Below, in pieces: positions 1 to 7,781 of a stretch of DNA of 16,088 nucleotides (the first letter of the stretch is position 1; each line of letters opens with the position of its first letter). A model generated the notes under the pieces. The model had not been told where the DNA came from. It was given only the letters and a program-made list of their open reading frames with translations, and did not search any database. Both the position numbers and the translations under genes were made by a program. This stretch comes from Rhodospirillaceae bacterium (GTDB lineage: Bacteria; Pseudomonadota; Alphaproteobacteria; Rhodospirillales; 2-02-FULL-58-16): the NCBI GenBank assembly GCA_013349695.1, contig DUZD01000033.1, forward strand, positions 1-16,088, written 5' to 3'.

Positions 1-15
1 CTGTAAGATGTTCCA

Positions 16-83
16 TGGCGTAAGCTCCTTTTGGCGGCGGCAAACCGCCTTTCTGAATGTTTTACAATCAGGAGCTTACGCCA
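16..83. repeat. Long inverted repeat with nested hairpin upstream of the GST gene
   Basis: The sequence GGCGTAAGCTCCT at 17-29 is repeated as a perfect reverse complement at 70-82, and the flanking T16/A83 also pair, giving a 14-bp stem. The 40-nt loop holds a second hairpin, GGCGG at 36-40 pairing with CCGCC at 45-49 across CAAA, followed by TTT. The inner hairpin could serve as a weak terminator for a gene lying to the left of the window. The outer arms are too long and too perfect to be chance and look like a small repeat element or a protein-binding palindrome. No coding sequence is supported here: the reading frame of the downstream gene is open through this stretch, but the protein family begins at 194. 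Confidence 0.7.
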
Positions 84-193
84 ATTCTCCAATTTTCCAC
101 CAACCTTGCGACACCACCCCGTTGCCGCTTGAACGGATAATGCTCTTTATTAGCGGTTTCGAATTGGTTCGTTTCAGTGTAATTAGCAGCCTC

Positions 194-862
194 ATGCGGA
201 TTCTTTATCATCTCTGGCTGTCGCCTGCCTGCCGCAAGGTGCGGGTCGCCCTTCTGGAAAAGAAAATCGAATTCGAGATGCGGGTGGAAAATATCTGGGA
301 ACGCCGGCAGAAGTTCCTGGCCATGAACCCGGCGGGGGAAGTTCCGGTTTTGGTCGAACCGAACGGCGCGACCCTGTCCGGAAGCAATGTCATTTGCGAG
401 TTTTTGGATGAAGTCCACCCGGAGCCGCCGCTGATCGGCGGCAATCCCCTGGAACGGGCGGAGGTGCGCCGCCTGGTCGCCTGGTTCGACGAAAAATTCA
501 ACCATGAGGTGACCGTAAACCTGGTCGGCGAAAAAATAATGAAACGCTTCTTGGGCTTGGGCGAGCCCGATTCCCGGACCATCCGCGCCGGCCATGCCAA
601 CATCCGTCATCATTTGGACTATGTCGCCTACTTGACCGAACGCCGCCGGTGGTTGGCCGGCGACCGCCTTACGCTGGCCGATATCACCGCCGCCGCTCAT
701 TTTTCAGCGGTCGATTACTTGGGTGACATTCCCTGGAAGGAACATGAACAAGTAAAAGATTGGTATGCGCGCATCAAATCCCGGCCCAGCTTCCGCTCCA
801 TTCTCGCCGATCACATCCCCGGCGCGACGCCGGCCAAGCATTACGCCGACCTGGATTTTTGA
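194..862 (+). CDS. Glutathione S-transferase family protein
   Basis: This 222-residue cytosolic protein has the two-domain GST layout. The thioredoxin-like N-terminal domain (about 1-80) starts MRILYHLWLSPACRKVR, matching the usual 'LYxxxxSPxxRKVR' opening. It contains NPAGEVPVL, with the cis-proline that contacts the gamma-glutamyl part of glutathione, and SGSNVICEFLDE, the SNAIL/TRAIL-like glutathione-binding segment. The helical C-terminal domain (about 90-222) carries the N-capping box in 'RLTLADITAAAH'. The frame is open to position 8, but ATG 194 is chosen because family homology begins exactly there; the ribosome site is weak (AGCAGC). Family members conjugate glutathione to electrophiles or act in reduction and isomerisation; the substrate cannot be read. 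The gene is convergent with the TPR gene, and a 12-bp palindrome (878-889) lies in the 39-bp gap between them. Confidence 0.9.
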   Translation: MRILYHLWLSPACRKVRVALLEKKIEFEMRVENIWERRQKFLAMNPAGEVPVLVEPNGATLSGSNVICEFLDEVHPEPPLIGGNPLERAEVRRLVAWFDEKFNHEVTVNLVGEKIMKRFLGLGEPDSRTIRAGHANIRHHLDYVAYLTERRRWLAGDRLTLADITAAAHFSAVDYLGDIPWKEHEQVKDWYARIKSRPSFRSILADHIPGATPAKHYADLDF

Positions 863-901
863 TTGTGGTGATGACGGCGCCGATCGGCGGCACTTTGCCG
901 G

Positions 902-1678
902 CTATTCGGTTTTCACGTCCATCTTTTCCAGATTGGCCCCGGCGGCACGGGCGGCGGCGGTTCCCGGGGCTTCTCTCAACACCCGCAGCCAGTCGGATCT
1001 GGCGCCACCATTGTCACCCTTCAGACGCCGGACGATGCCCCGTTCGAGCAGCCCCTCGGGATGGTCCGGGTCGAGGCCGAGGGCCCGGTTGGCATCGGCT
1101 TCGGCCTCGTCGAGCTTGTCGAGGTAGCGGTAAGCACTGGCCCGGAAGACGAAAGCGTCGGGCCGGCCGGAATCCAGGCCGATGGCTTGGCCGAGATCGC
1201 CGACGGCGTCCCGGTAGCGTCCCAGAGCGGCACGGACGACGGCCCGGTCGATCATCAGATCAACGTCCAGAGGCTTGAGTTCCAAGGCCGCGCCCAACAC
1301 TTCATCGGCCCGTTCGGGCATTCCGTGCAACAGCCAAGCCTGCGCCGCGTGGCCGAGAAGCCCGGCCTTGACGCCGGCCCCGGCTTTCATTTCCTGGGCC
1401 AGATTTTCGAACCGCTTCGCCGCCTCGCCGTATTGCTTCAGGCCCATCAACGCCGCCGCGGCGCAGTGGTTGGCGGCGTCGCCGCCGCCCATGTCGCGCC
1501 ATGCCAACGCCGATTCGAAGGCTTCTTCCGGGTCCCGTTTGACGAGGGTCATGCAGGCGCGGTACTGGCCGGCGTGGTCGATCTCGGCGGCGCCGGCCGC
1601 GGCCGTCAAAACAGCCGCCAGCAGCGCCGCGAGCAGGACGGAAACGATCGGCGTTTCGAACCTCTTTAAAGTCGCCAT
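902..1678 (-). CDS. Exported tetratricopeptide-repeat protein
   Basis: The protein has 258 residues. Residues 1-31 form a Sec-type signal peptide: a basic start (MATLKRF), a hydrophobic core VLLAALLAAVLTAAA, and a likely cleavage after AGA-A. The rest is helical, with TPR-like units roughly at 72-100, 107-136, 140-170, 174-204 and 208-238. Typical repeat spacing is seen in 'ALELKPLDVDLMIDRAVVRAALGRYRDAV' type segments and in 'ALGLDPDHPEGLLERGIVRRLKGD'. TPR proteins act as scaffolds for protein-protein contacts; this one should work in the periplasm. Partner and pathway are not visible. It is transcribed divergently from the SDR gene. The start ATG at 1676-1678 is the only one that preserves the signal peptide. 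Confidence 0.8.
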   Translation of the reverse strand: MATLKRFETPIVSVLLAALLAAVLTAAAGAAEIDHAGQYRACMTLVKRDPEEAFESALAWRDMGGGDAANHCAAAALMGLKQYGEAAKRFENLAQEMKAGAGVKAGLLGHAAQAWLLHGMPERADEVLGAALELKPLDVDLMIDRAVVRAALGRYRDAVGDLGQAIGLDSGRPDAFVFRASAYRYLDKLDEAEADANRALGLDPDHPEGLLERGIVRRLKGDNGGARSDWLRVLREAPGTAAARAAGANLEKMDVKTE

Positions 1679-1789
1679 GTTTCAGCCCATCGCCGTCAGC
1701 GTTTCATCAAAGAGGCCGCGAATCCAATCTCATGGTTTACAACCGCCATTGACAAGTGTTCTTTTTGCCGCCAACGACAATAGAGTAAA

Positions 1790-1830
1790 TCCAGATTGAT
1801 GAATCGCCAAAGGCTTCTCATCAATCTGGA
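1790..1830. repeat. 13-bp perfect inverted repeat in the divergent intergenic region
   Basis: TCCAGATTGATGA at 1790-1802 and its exact reverse complement TCATCAATCTGGA at 1818-1830 enclose a 15-nt loop that itself contains GCC-AAA-GGC (1806-1814). It lies 29 bp upstream of the SDR start codon, downstream of a TTGACA hexamer at 1749-1754, between two divergent genes, so a terminator is not expected. It could be an operator or a 5'-UTR hairpin. Confidence 0.65.
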
Positions 1831-1858
1831 GAATCCGCTCTAGCGAGGGGAGGGGTGA

Positions 1859-2755
1859 ATGGCGACTGCCGGCGACCGGCCGCGGCTGTTTTGTTTCGGC
1901 CTCGGCTATTGCGCCCGAGTCCTCGCCGGCGCCCTCAAGGCCGATGGCTGGGCCGTCGCCGGCACTTGCCGCAAGGCCGAGGAACGGGCGCAGCTGGCGA
2001 GCCAAGGCATCGAGGCCTTTCTTTTCGACGGCGGCGGTCCCCTGGAGACGGCGGCGGCCCTGGCCGGCGCCACTCACCTGTTGAGTTCCGTTCCCCCCGG
2101 CGCCGACGGCGACCCGGTGCTTCGCCGCCATGCGGGCGACATCGCGGCGGTGGATCGCCTGGAATGGGCCGGCTACCTCTCGACCACCGGCGTCTACGGC
2201 GATACGGGCGGGGCGATGGTTGACGAGGAGGCGCCCCTCAATCCCACTTCGGCGCGCCGCCGCCGCCGGGCCGAGGCCGAAAATGGCTGGCTGGCCCTGT
2301 ACGGAAACCGCGGCGTTCCGGTGCATATCTTCCGGCTTGCCGGTATCTACGGTCCCGGTCGCAACGCCCTCGATCAGGTGCGATCGGGAGCCGCCAAGCG
2401 GATCGACGCGCCGGGGCGGCGGTTCGCGCGCGTCCATGTCGCCGACATCGCGGCTGTCCTCAAGACCTCGATGCAAGCCCCCCGGCCCGGCGCCGTTTAC
2501 AACGTTTGCGATGACTTCCCGGCGGCGCCCGCCGACGTCGTGGCATACGCTTGCCAACTGTTGGGAGTCGACCCGCCGCCGCTCATTCCTTTCGCGGAAG
2601 CGGCCAAGGAGATGTCGCTCATGGCGCAATCCTTCTGGCGCGATAACCGGTGCATCGACAATTCCCGCATCAAGGCGGAACTGGGAGTGAGGCTCGGGTA
2701 TCCCGACTACCGGAGCGGCCTCAAGGCGATCCTCATGGCGGAAGAAAAATCATGA
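1859..2755 (+). CDS. SDR/epimerase-like NAD(P)-dependent oxidoreductase
   Basis: The protein has 298 residues and an N-terminal Rossmann fold. The dinucleotide-binding turn is 'FGLGYCARVLAGAL' (residues 13-26), the compact GxGxxA form seen in extended or atypical SDRs of the YeeZ-like group. 'YLSTTGVYGD' near residue 107 corresponds to the catalytic S/T and Y region, 'RLAGIYGPGRNALD' is the typical sugar-epimerase-like substrate loop, and 'RVHVADIAAVL' is the conserved VHVxD segment. It probably reduces or epimerises a small or nucleotide-linked substrate; the actual substrate is unknown. A good Shine-Dalgarno (GAGGGGAGGGG, 1845-1855) supports the ATG at 1859. The alpha/beta hydrolase remnant follows on the opposite strand, then glycosyltransferases, so a role in cell-surface sugar metabolism is possible but not shown. 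Confidence 0.85.
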   Translation: MATAGDRPRLFCFGLGYCARVLAGALKADGWAVAGTCRKAEERAQLASQGIEAFLFDGGGPLETAAALAGATHLLSSVPPGADGDPVLRRHAGDIAAVDRLEWAGYLSTTGVYGDTGGAMVDEEAPLNPTSARRRRRAEAENGWLALYGNRGVPVHIFRLAGIYGPGRNALDQVRSGAAKRIDAPGRRFARVHVADIAAVLKTSMQAPRPGAVYNVCDDFPAAPADVVAYACQLLGVDPPPLIPFAEAAKEMSLMAQSFWRDNRCIDNSRIKAELGVRLGYPDYRSGLKAILMAEEKS

Positions 2756-2819
2756 CCACGAAAATTCAAAGACGCCAAGGAACGGATTTTGCCCCGCTTC
2801 GCCAAGGTTTTTCGATGCC

Positions 2820-3018
2820 GCCGGAACGCAGCCCCTCGGCGATGGCGAGCGATGTCCTCCAGGCAAAGCGCCTTGCCGCCGGTCATGTCGGACATCAAGC
2901 CGGTGCGGAACATCGCCCCGGAAGAACCGCCGGGAACATGGCGATAGGCGATTGCGGCGCCATCGTCGCGTGTTAATATCCGCCGAGGAAAGTGATGGGA
3001 CATCAGCGGTTCACTCAT
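2820..3018 (-). pseudogene. Truncated alpha/beta hydrolase (N-terminal remnant)
   Basis: Read from ATG 3016-3018 (or 3001-3003), the minus strand gives 'PRRILTRDDGAAIAYRHVPG', then 'TGLMSDMTGGKALCLEDIARHRRGAAF'. This matches the first about 60 residues of a bacterial alpha/beta hydrolase group whose N-terminus reads roughly 'RDDGxxIAYxxxPG...GFxSDMTGTKALALExxCRxRGxAFxRFDYxGHG'. Similarity stops after GAAF: the strand and helix leading to the nucleophile elbow, the G-x-S-x-G motif and the catalytic Asp and His are all absent. The frame runs on without homology and ends inside the 3' end of the SDR gene at 2707. This is therefore a decayed gene, not a short functional protein. The family identification is from memory of the motif, not a search. 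Confidence 0.7.
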
Positions 3019-3042
3019 GGCAGTCTTTGCGCTTCACTGTGA

Positions 3043-4272
3043 ATGCGGTGGATGAACGCGGCCGGGGACAATAACACCGCCGCCTTGCCGGCGGAACGGG
3101 TGGCTGGCGGAAACTCCGATTCCGCCGGACGCATGGCGACTGTTTTGCAGGTCCTGCCGGCGCTGGGCGCCGGCGGAGTAGAGCGCGGGACGGTGGAAAT
3201 CGCCCAGGCCATCGTCGAGGCAGGCGGCCGCGCTCTCGTCGCCTCGGCGGGCGGGCCTTTGCAACATGACCTGAAGCGGGTCGGAGCGGAACATTTCCGG
3301 CTGCCGGTCGACAGCAAAAACCCGCTGGTGATGCAAGCCAACATTGCCCGCCTGAGCGATCTGATCCGCCAACAGGGCGTCGACATCGTGCATGCGCGCT
3401 CCCGCGCCCCGGCATGGAGCGCTTATTTCGCCGCCAAACGGACGGACCGGCGATTCGTCACCACCTTTCACGGCACGTACGGGGCGGATAGCTGGCTAAA
3501 GCGCCACTCCAGCTCGGTGATGACCAAGGGCGAACTGGTGATCGCCATTTCCGCTTTCATCGCCGGCCATGTCCGGCGGGTATACGGGGTTCCGGCGGCG
3601 AAAATCCGCATCATCCACCGGGGAGTCGACTTTTCCCGTTTCACTCCCAGCAGCGTCACCGCCGAGCGGATGGTGAAATTGGCTAAAATGTGGCGCCTCG
3701 CCGACGGCTTGCCGGTGATCATGCTGCCCGGACGTCTGACGCGCTGGAAGGGACAGACGGTGTTCATCAGCGCCATCGCCGCATTGGCGAGGCGCGACAT
3801 TCGTTGTCTATTGGTCGGCTCGGACCAGGGCCGCGGCAATTACCGCCGCGAACTGGAGGCCCTGATCACCAAAAACAATCTCGGCGAGATCATCCGCGTC
3901 GTCGACCATTGCAGAGACATGCCGGCGGCCTACATGCTGACCGACGTGATAGTCTCCGCCTCCACGGATCCGGAAGCTTTCGGGCGGGTGGTTCCCGAGG
4001 CCCAGGCGCTGGGCCGGCCCGTCATCGCCTCCAACCACGGCGGCGTCCGCGAGACCATTATCGAGGGCGAGACCGGCTGGCTGGTCCCGCCCGCCGACGC
4101 CGCCGCCCTTGCCGCCGCCATCGCCCATGTGCTCGACCTCAAGAAACCGGCGCGCCGACAGCTGGCCGAAAAAGCCATCGCCAACGTGCGGGAGAACTTT
4201 TCCATACAGACCATGTCGGCCAAGACCTTGGAGGCCTACAACGAGATTTTGCATTTGAAAGAATCGTCTTGA
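3043..4272 (+). CDS. Glycosyltransferase, GT4 family (GT-B fold)
   Basis: This 409-residue protein is a retaining glycosyltransferase of the GT4 type. The N-terminal acceptor domain opens with 'VLQVLPALGAGGVERGTVEIAQA' (residues 33-55), the glycine-rich loop of GT-B enzymes. The C-terminal domain holds 'IHRGVDFSRF', 'MLPGRLTRWKGQ' and the donor-binding EX7E motif, E311 to E319, in 'EAFGRVVPEAQALGRPVIASNHGG'. It should transfer a sugar from a nucleotide-sugar donor at the cytoplasmic face of the inner membrane, for LPS or another surface polysaccharide. ATG 3133 (residue 31, MATVLQVLPAL) is an equally plausible start, because the first 30 residues lack family similarity. The stop codon overlaps the next gene's start by one base (TGATG), so the two glycosyltransferases are translationally coupled. 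Confidence 0.9.
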   Translation: MRWMNAAGDNNTAALPAERVAGGNSDSAGRMATVLQVLPALGAGGVERGTVEIAQAIVEAGGRALVASAGGPLQHDLKRVGAEHFRLPVDSKNPLVMQANIARLSDLIRQQGVDIVHARSRAPAWSAYFAAKRTDRRFVTTFHGTYGADSWLKRHSSSVMTKGELVIAISAFIAGHVRRVYGVPAAKIRIIHRGVDFSRFTPSSVTAERMVKLAKMWRLADGLPVIMLPGRLTRWKGQTVFISAIAALARRDIRCLLVGSDQGRGNYRRELEALITKNNLGEIIRVVDHCRDMPAAYMLTDVIVSASTDPEAFGRVVPEAQALGRPVIASNHGGVRETIIEGETGWLVPPADAAALAAAIAHVLDLKKPARRQLAEKAIANVRENFSIQTMSAKTLEAYNEILHLKESS

Positions 4273-5216
4273 TGCCGGCGGCGGAGCCGTTGCGTATCCT
4301 TATCATCAAGCTGGGGGCGCTGGGCGATTTTATCCAGGCCCTGGGTCCTTTCGCCGCCATCCGCCGGCATCACGCCGATGCCCATATTACCCTGCTGACC
4401 ACCGATCCCTTCGCCGCTTTCGCCGCCGCCAGCGATTATTTCAACGACGTCTGGACCGCCGGCCGCCCCGCCGGCCTTGACTTCATCGGCTGGTTCGGCC
4501 TTCGCCGACGCCTGCGGCAAGGCGGCTTCGACCGCGTCTACGACCTCCAGACCTCGGCCCGGTCATCGTTTTACCACCGCCTGTTCTGGCCGGATTCCTA
4601 TCCGCGGTGGTCGGGAATCGCGGCTGGCTGTTCGCACCCCCATGACAACCCGCGCCGGGACTTCATGCATACCATCGAGCGCCAAGCCGAACAGTTACAA
4701 ATGGCCGGCATCGCCACCGTGCCGCCGCCCGACCTGTCCTGGGTCGAGGCCGACATTGGCCGCTTGCGGCTCGGGGATCGCTTCGCCCTCTTGGTGCCGG
4801 GCGGGGCGGCGCACCGGCCGAGCAAGCGCTGGCCGGGGGAACGTTTCGGCGGCCTGGCCCGGTGGCTGGCGGGGCGGCGGATCGAACCGGTGCTGCTGGG
4901 CGGCGAGGCCGAGGCGAGCCTTTTGGATACTGTTGCCGGCGGCCGCCCCGGCATCAGAAGCCTCGCCGGGAAGACGAATCTTTTCGACATCGCCGCCCTC
5001 GCCGGCGCCGCCATCCTCGCCGTTGGCAACGACACCGGGCCGATGCACCTGATCGCCGCCGCCGGCTGCCCCTCGCTGGTGCTTTATTCCGACGATTCCG
5101 ATCCGGCCCTGTGCGGCCAGCGCGGCGCCGACGTAACGATCCTTCGGCGGCGGCGACTCTCCGCCCTCTCCGTCGAGGAGGTGACCGGAAAGTTGACGAA
5201 TCACTTGGCTTCTTGA
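4272..5216 (+). CDS. Glycosyltransferase family 9 (heptosyltransferase-like)
   Basis: The protein has 314 residues. It opens with 'RILIIKLGALGDFIQALGPFAAIRR' (residues 8-32), the GT9 signature around the catalytic-domain loop, and has 'GNDTGPMHLIAAAGCPSLVLY' near residues 252-272, the conserved donor-site 'GxDTGxxHLAAA' motif. 'LVPGGAAHRPSKRWP' corresponds to the PG(S/A)...KRWP segment of heptosyltransferases. Family members add ADP-heptose or similar sugars to the LPS inner core. The start ATG at 4272 overlaps the stop codon of the GT4 gene. A longer open frame continues upstream inside that gene but is out of frame with it and has no homology. The gene ends 63 bp before thrS, and the thrS promoter overlaps its last codons. 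Confidence 0.9.
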   Translation: MPAAEPLRILIIKLGALGDFIQALGPFAAIRRHHADAHITLLTTDPFAAFAAASDYFNDVWTAGRPAGLDFIGWFGLRRRLRQGGFDRVYDLQTSARSSFYHRLFWPDSYPRWSGIAAGCSHPHDNPRRDFMHTIERQAEQLQMAGIATVPPPDLSWVEADIGRLRLGDRFALLVPGGAAHRPSKRWPGERFGGLARWLAGRRIEPVLLGGEAEASLLDTVAGGRPGIRSLAGKTNLFDIAALAGAAILAVGNDTGPMHLIAAAGCPSLVLYSDDSDPALCGQRGADVTILRRRRLSALSVEEVTGKLTNHLAS

Positions 5217-5240
5217 CAGGCAACCGAATCACCTTACATT
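5213..5240 (+). promoter_or_regulatory. Sigma-70-type promoter for thrS
   Basis: A perfect -35 box TTGACA (5213-5218), overlapping the stop codon of the upstream glycosyltransferase, is followed after 16 bp by TACATT (5235-5240, 4 of 6 to TATAAT). It would start a transcript near 5247, about 33 nt before the thrS ATG. This would separate thrS-infC expression from the glycosyltransferase pair. Confidence 0.55.
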
Positions 5241-5279
5241 TCGCCACGAATCCAAGGTCTGGGCAGCGGACGGTTTTTC

Positions 5280-7196
5280 ATGGTCGCCATCACCTTACCG
5301 GACGGCAGCGTTCGCACCTTTGACGAGTCGGTCACCGGCTTGCAAGTCGCCGCCGACATCGGACCGGGCCTCGCCAAGGCGGCGTTGGCCGTGCGCGTCA
5401 ACGGCGAGATGAAGGACTTGTCGGAACCGATCGCAAGCGACGGGGAAATCTCCATTGTCACGGCCAAGGACGAGGACGCGCTGGAACTCATCCGCCACGA
5501 CGCCGCCCATGTCATGGCCGAGGCGGTCAAGGAACTGTTCCCCGAAACCCAGGTGACCATCGGACCAGCCATCGACAACGGTTTTTATTACGACTTCGCC
5601 CGCCCGACCCCTTTCATCCCCGAAGACCTGGAGAAGATCGAGGCGCGCATGCTGGAAATCGTCGGCCGCGACGAGACCATCGCCAGGCAGTTATGGAAGC
5701 GCGACGAGGCCATTTCCTTCTTCCACGACCGGGGCGAGCTGTACAAGGCGGAGATCATCCGCGACTTGCCCGCGGACGAGGAAATCTCGGTCTACCGCCA
5801 GGGCGATTTCATCGACCTCTGCCGGGGTCCGCATCTGCCTTCGACGGGCAAGCTCGGAAACGCCTTCAAGCTGATGAAGTTGGCCGGCGCCTATTGGCGC
5901 GGCGATGCCAGAAACGAAATGCTTCAACGCATCTACGGCACCGCCTGGGCCAACGGCAAACAGCTGAAAGCCCACCTCAACATGCTGGCGGAGGCTGAAA
6001 AACGCGATCACCGCCGCGTGGGGCGCGAGATGGGCCTCTTTCATTTGCAGGATGTCGCCGCCGGCTCGGTCTTTTGGCATCCCAAGGGATGGAAACTCTA
6101 TCGCAACATCCAGGATTACATGCGCTGGCGCCTCGAAGCGGCCGGATATATCGAGGTCAACACCCCGCTATTGGTCGACCGCCGCCTGTGGGAGGCGTCC
6201 GGGCACTGGGAGAAGTTCCGCGAGTACATGTTCACCACCGAGGACGAGGACAAGGTGCTGGCCTTGAAGCCCATGAACTGTCCCTGCCACGTGCAGATCT
6301 ACCGCCAGGGCATCACCAGCTACCGCGATCTGCCCATCCGCATGGCCGAATTCGGATCCTGCATCCGCAACGAACCGTCGGGGGCCATTCACGGGTTGAT
6401 GCGGGTCCGCGCCTTCACCCAGGACGACGCCCATATCTTCTGCACCGAAGAGCAGATCACCACCGAGACCAAAGCCTTCTGCGAACTGCTCTTGGCTATC
6501 TACAAAGACTTCGGTTTCGAAGAGGTGGTCGTCAAGTTCGCCGACCGGCCGCCGCTGCGCGCCGGTTCCGGCGAAACCTGGGACAAGGCCGAGGAGGCGC
6601 TGAAGGAGGCCACCGCCGCCACCGGCTTGCAAGTCGAGCTCAATCCCGGCGAAGGGGCCTTTTACGGGCCGAAGTTGGAATTCGTCTTGCGCGATGTCAT
6701 CGGCCGCGAATGGCAGTGCGGCACCTTGCAGGTGGATTTCGTTTTGCCCGAACGCCTGGATGCCACTTTTATCGGCAAGGATGGCGGCAAACACCGGCCG
6801 GTCATGCTGCACCGGGCGGTCTTGGGTTCCTTCGAGCGTTTCATCGGCATTCTGATCGAACATTATGCCGGCAAACTGCCGTTCTGGCTGGCCCCGCTTC
6901 AGGTGGTGGTGGCCACCGTCACCGGCGACTCCGACGATTACGCGCGCCGGGTTCATGGCGCCTTGAAGGAAGCCGGCCTCGCCGCCGAAATGGACCTGCG
7001 CAACGAGAAGATCAATTACAAAATCCGTGAGCATAGCCTGGCCAAGGTCCCGGCCATCCTCGTGGTCGGTAAGCGCGAATCGCTACAGGAGACCGTCGCG
7101 ATACGTCGCCTGGGTGGAAAACCCCAAGAAATTCTTGCACTCGCGGAGGCAACCGCTAGACTGAAAAAGGAAGCTCGCGGTCCGCTTGCGAAATGA
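5280..7196 (+). CDS. thrS: Threonyl-tRNA synthetase
   Basis: This 638-residue class II synthetase charges tRNA-Thr with threonine in the cytosol. Domain order is standard: an N-terminal TGS domain (about 1-62), an editing domain with the HxxxH metal site in 'HDAAHVMAEAVKELFP', the catalytic core, and the C-terminal anticodon-binding domain starting near 'PLQVVVATVTGDSDDYA'. The catalytic zinc ligands fall at C334 ('MNCPCH'), H385 ('DDAHIF') and H511 ('MLHRAV'), the same numbers as in the E. coli enzyme, which confirms the ATG at 5280. Motif 2 is in 'EFGSCIRNEPSGAIHGLMRVRAFTQDDAH'. Length is normal for the family and no defect is seen. The Shine-Dalgarno is poor. It is followed 48 bp later by infC, the usual gene order. 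Confidence 0.98.
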   Translation: MVAITLPDGSVRTFDESVTGLQVAADIGPGLAKAALAVRVNGEMKDLSEPIASDGEISIVTAKDEDALELIRHDAAHVMAEAVKELFPETQVTIGPAIDNGFYYDFARPTPFIPEDLEKIEARMLEIVGRDETIARQLWKRDEAISFFHDRGELYKAEIIRDLPADEEISVYRQGDFIDLCRGPHLPSTGKLGNAFKLMKLAGAYWRGDARNEMLQRIYGTAWANGKQLKAHLNMLAEAEKRDHRRVGREMGLFHLQDVAAGSVFWHPKGWKLYRNIQDYMRWRLEAAGYIEVNTPLLVDRRLWEASGHWEKFREYMFTTEDEDKVLALKPMNCPCHVQIYRQGITSYRDLPIRMAEFGSCIRNEPSGAIHGLMRVRAFTQDDAHIFCTEEQITTETKAFCELLLAIYKDFGFEEVVVKFADRPPLRAGSGETWDKAEEALKEATAATGLQVELNPGEGAFYGPKLEFVLRDVIGREWQCGTLQVDFVLPERLDATFIGKDGGKHRPVMLHRAVLGSFERFIGILIEHYAGKLPFWLAPLQVVVATVTGDSDDYARRVHGALKEAGLAAEMDLRNEKINYKIREHSLAKVPAILVVGKRESLQETVAIRRLGGKPQEILALAEATARLKKEARGPLAK

Positions 7197-7244
7197 AGTC
7201 GCGCCCGAGCCATGTCAACCGACACAACCCAGGGAGATTGTTAA

Positions 7245-7781
7245 ATAGCGAGACGACCCTTTACCCAGCCACCGGTCCGCGAAGGACCGCGTGTCAATAA
7301 ATCGATCGATGCATTGAACATCCGCGTCGTTGACGCCAATGGTGAAATGGTAGGCGTCGTGTCCGTGGAGGAAGGTATTAAAATGGCATACGACGCCGGC
7401 CTGGATTTGGTCGAGGTTTCGCCCAATGCCGATCCTCCGGTCTGCAAAATTCTCGACTACGGCAAATTCAAGTACGAGAAACAGAAGAAACAACACGACG
7501 CCCGCAAAAAGCAGAAAACCATCGACGTCAAGGAAATCAAGATGCGTCCCAGCATCGACGTCCATGACTACGATGTCAAAATGCGCAATGTGCGCCGTTT
7601 TTTGGGTGACGGCGACAAGGTCAAGATCACCATCCGTTTCCGTGGCCGCGAGATGGCCCACCAGGAACTTGGCATGCAAATGCTGGACCGGGTTCGCGAG
7701 GAACTGGCCGAACTGACCAAGGTCGAGCAGTTTCCGAAACTGGAAGGCCGGATGATGACCATGGTCATCGCCCCGAAATAA
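7245..7781 (+). CDS. infC: Translation initiation factor IF-3, with an ATA start codon
   Basis: The protein is 178 residues when read from ATA 7245 (MARRPFTQPPVREGPRVNKS). IF-3 binds the 30S subunit, prevents 50S joining and checks start-codon pairing. The N-terminal domain (about 16-85) contains 'PRVNKSIDALNIRVVDANGEMVG' and 'PNADPPVCKILDYGKFKYE'; the C-terminal domain (about 90-178) contains 'KMRPSIDVHDYDVKM' and 'KITIRFRGREMAHQELG'. The start is forced. An in-frame TAA (7242-7244) directly precedes ATA, and no ATG, GTG or TTG occurs in frame until TTG 7314, which would remove the conserved 'PRVNxxI' strand. AGGGAG (7231-7236) lies 8 nt upstream of ATA, an ideal Shine-Dalgarno spacing. E. 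coli infC uses AUU, letting IF-3 repress its own translation; the same logic probably applies to ATA here. Confidence 0.95.
   Translation: MARRPFTQPPVREGPRVNKSIDALNIRVVDANGEMVGVVSVEEGIKMAYDAGLDLVEVSPNADPPVCKILDYGKFKYEKQKKQHDARKKQKTIDVKEIKMRPSIDVHDYDVKMRNVRRFLGDGDKVKITIRFRGREMAHQELGMQMLDRVREELAELTKVEQFPKLEGRMMTMVIAPK

Noticed and set aside
2650..2976. 108-codon plus-strand open frame overlapping the SDR 3' end and the hydrolase remnant
   Set aside because: It has no homology; the opposite strand explains the 2820-3018 part, and the SDR frame explains the rest.
6168..7034. 288-codon minus-strand open frame inside thrS
   Set aside because: It is antisense to the catalytic and anticodon-binding domains of ThrRS, with no motif of its own.
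7314..7781. infC starting at TTG 7314
   Set aside because: It would drop the conserved 'PRVNKSIDA' beginning of IF-3 and has no ribosome site, while ATA 7245 restores the family length and has AGGGAG at good spacing.
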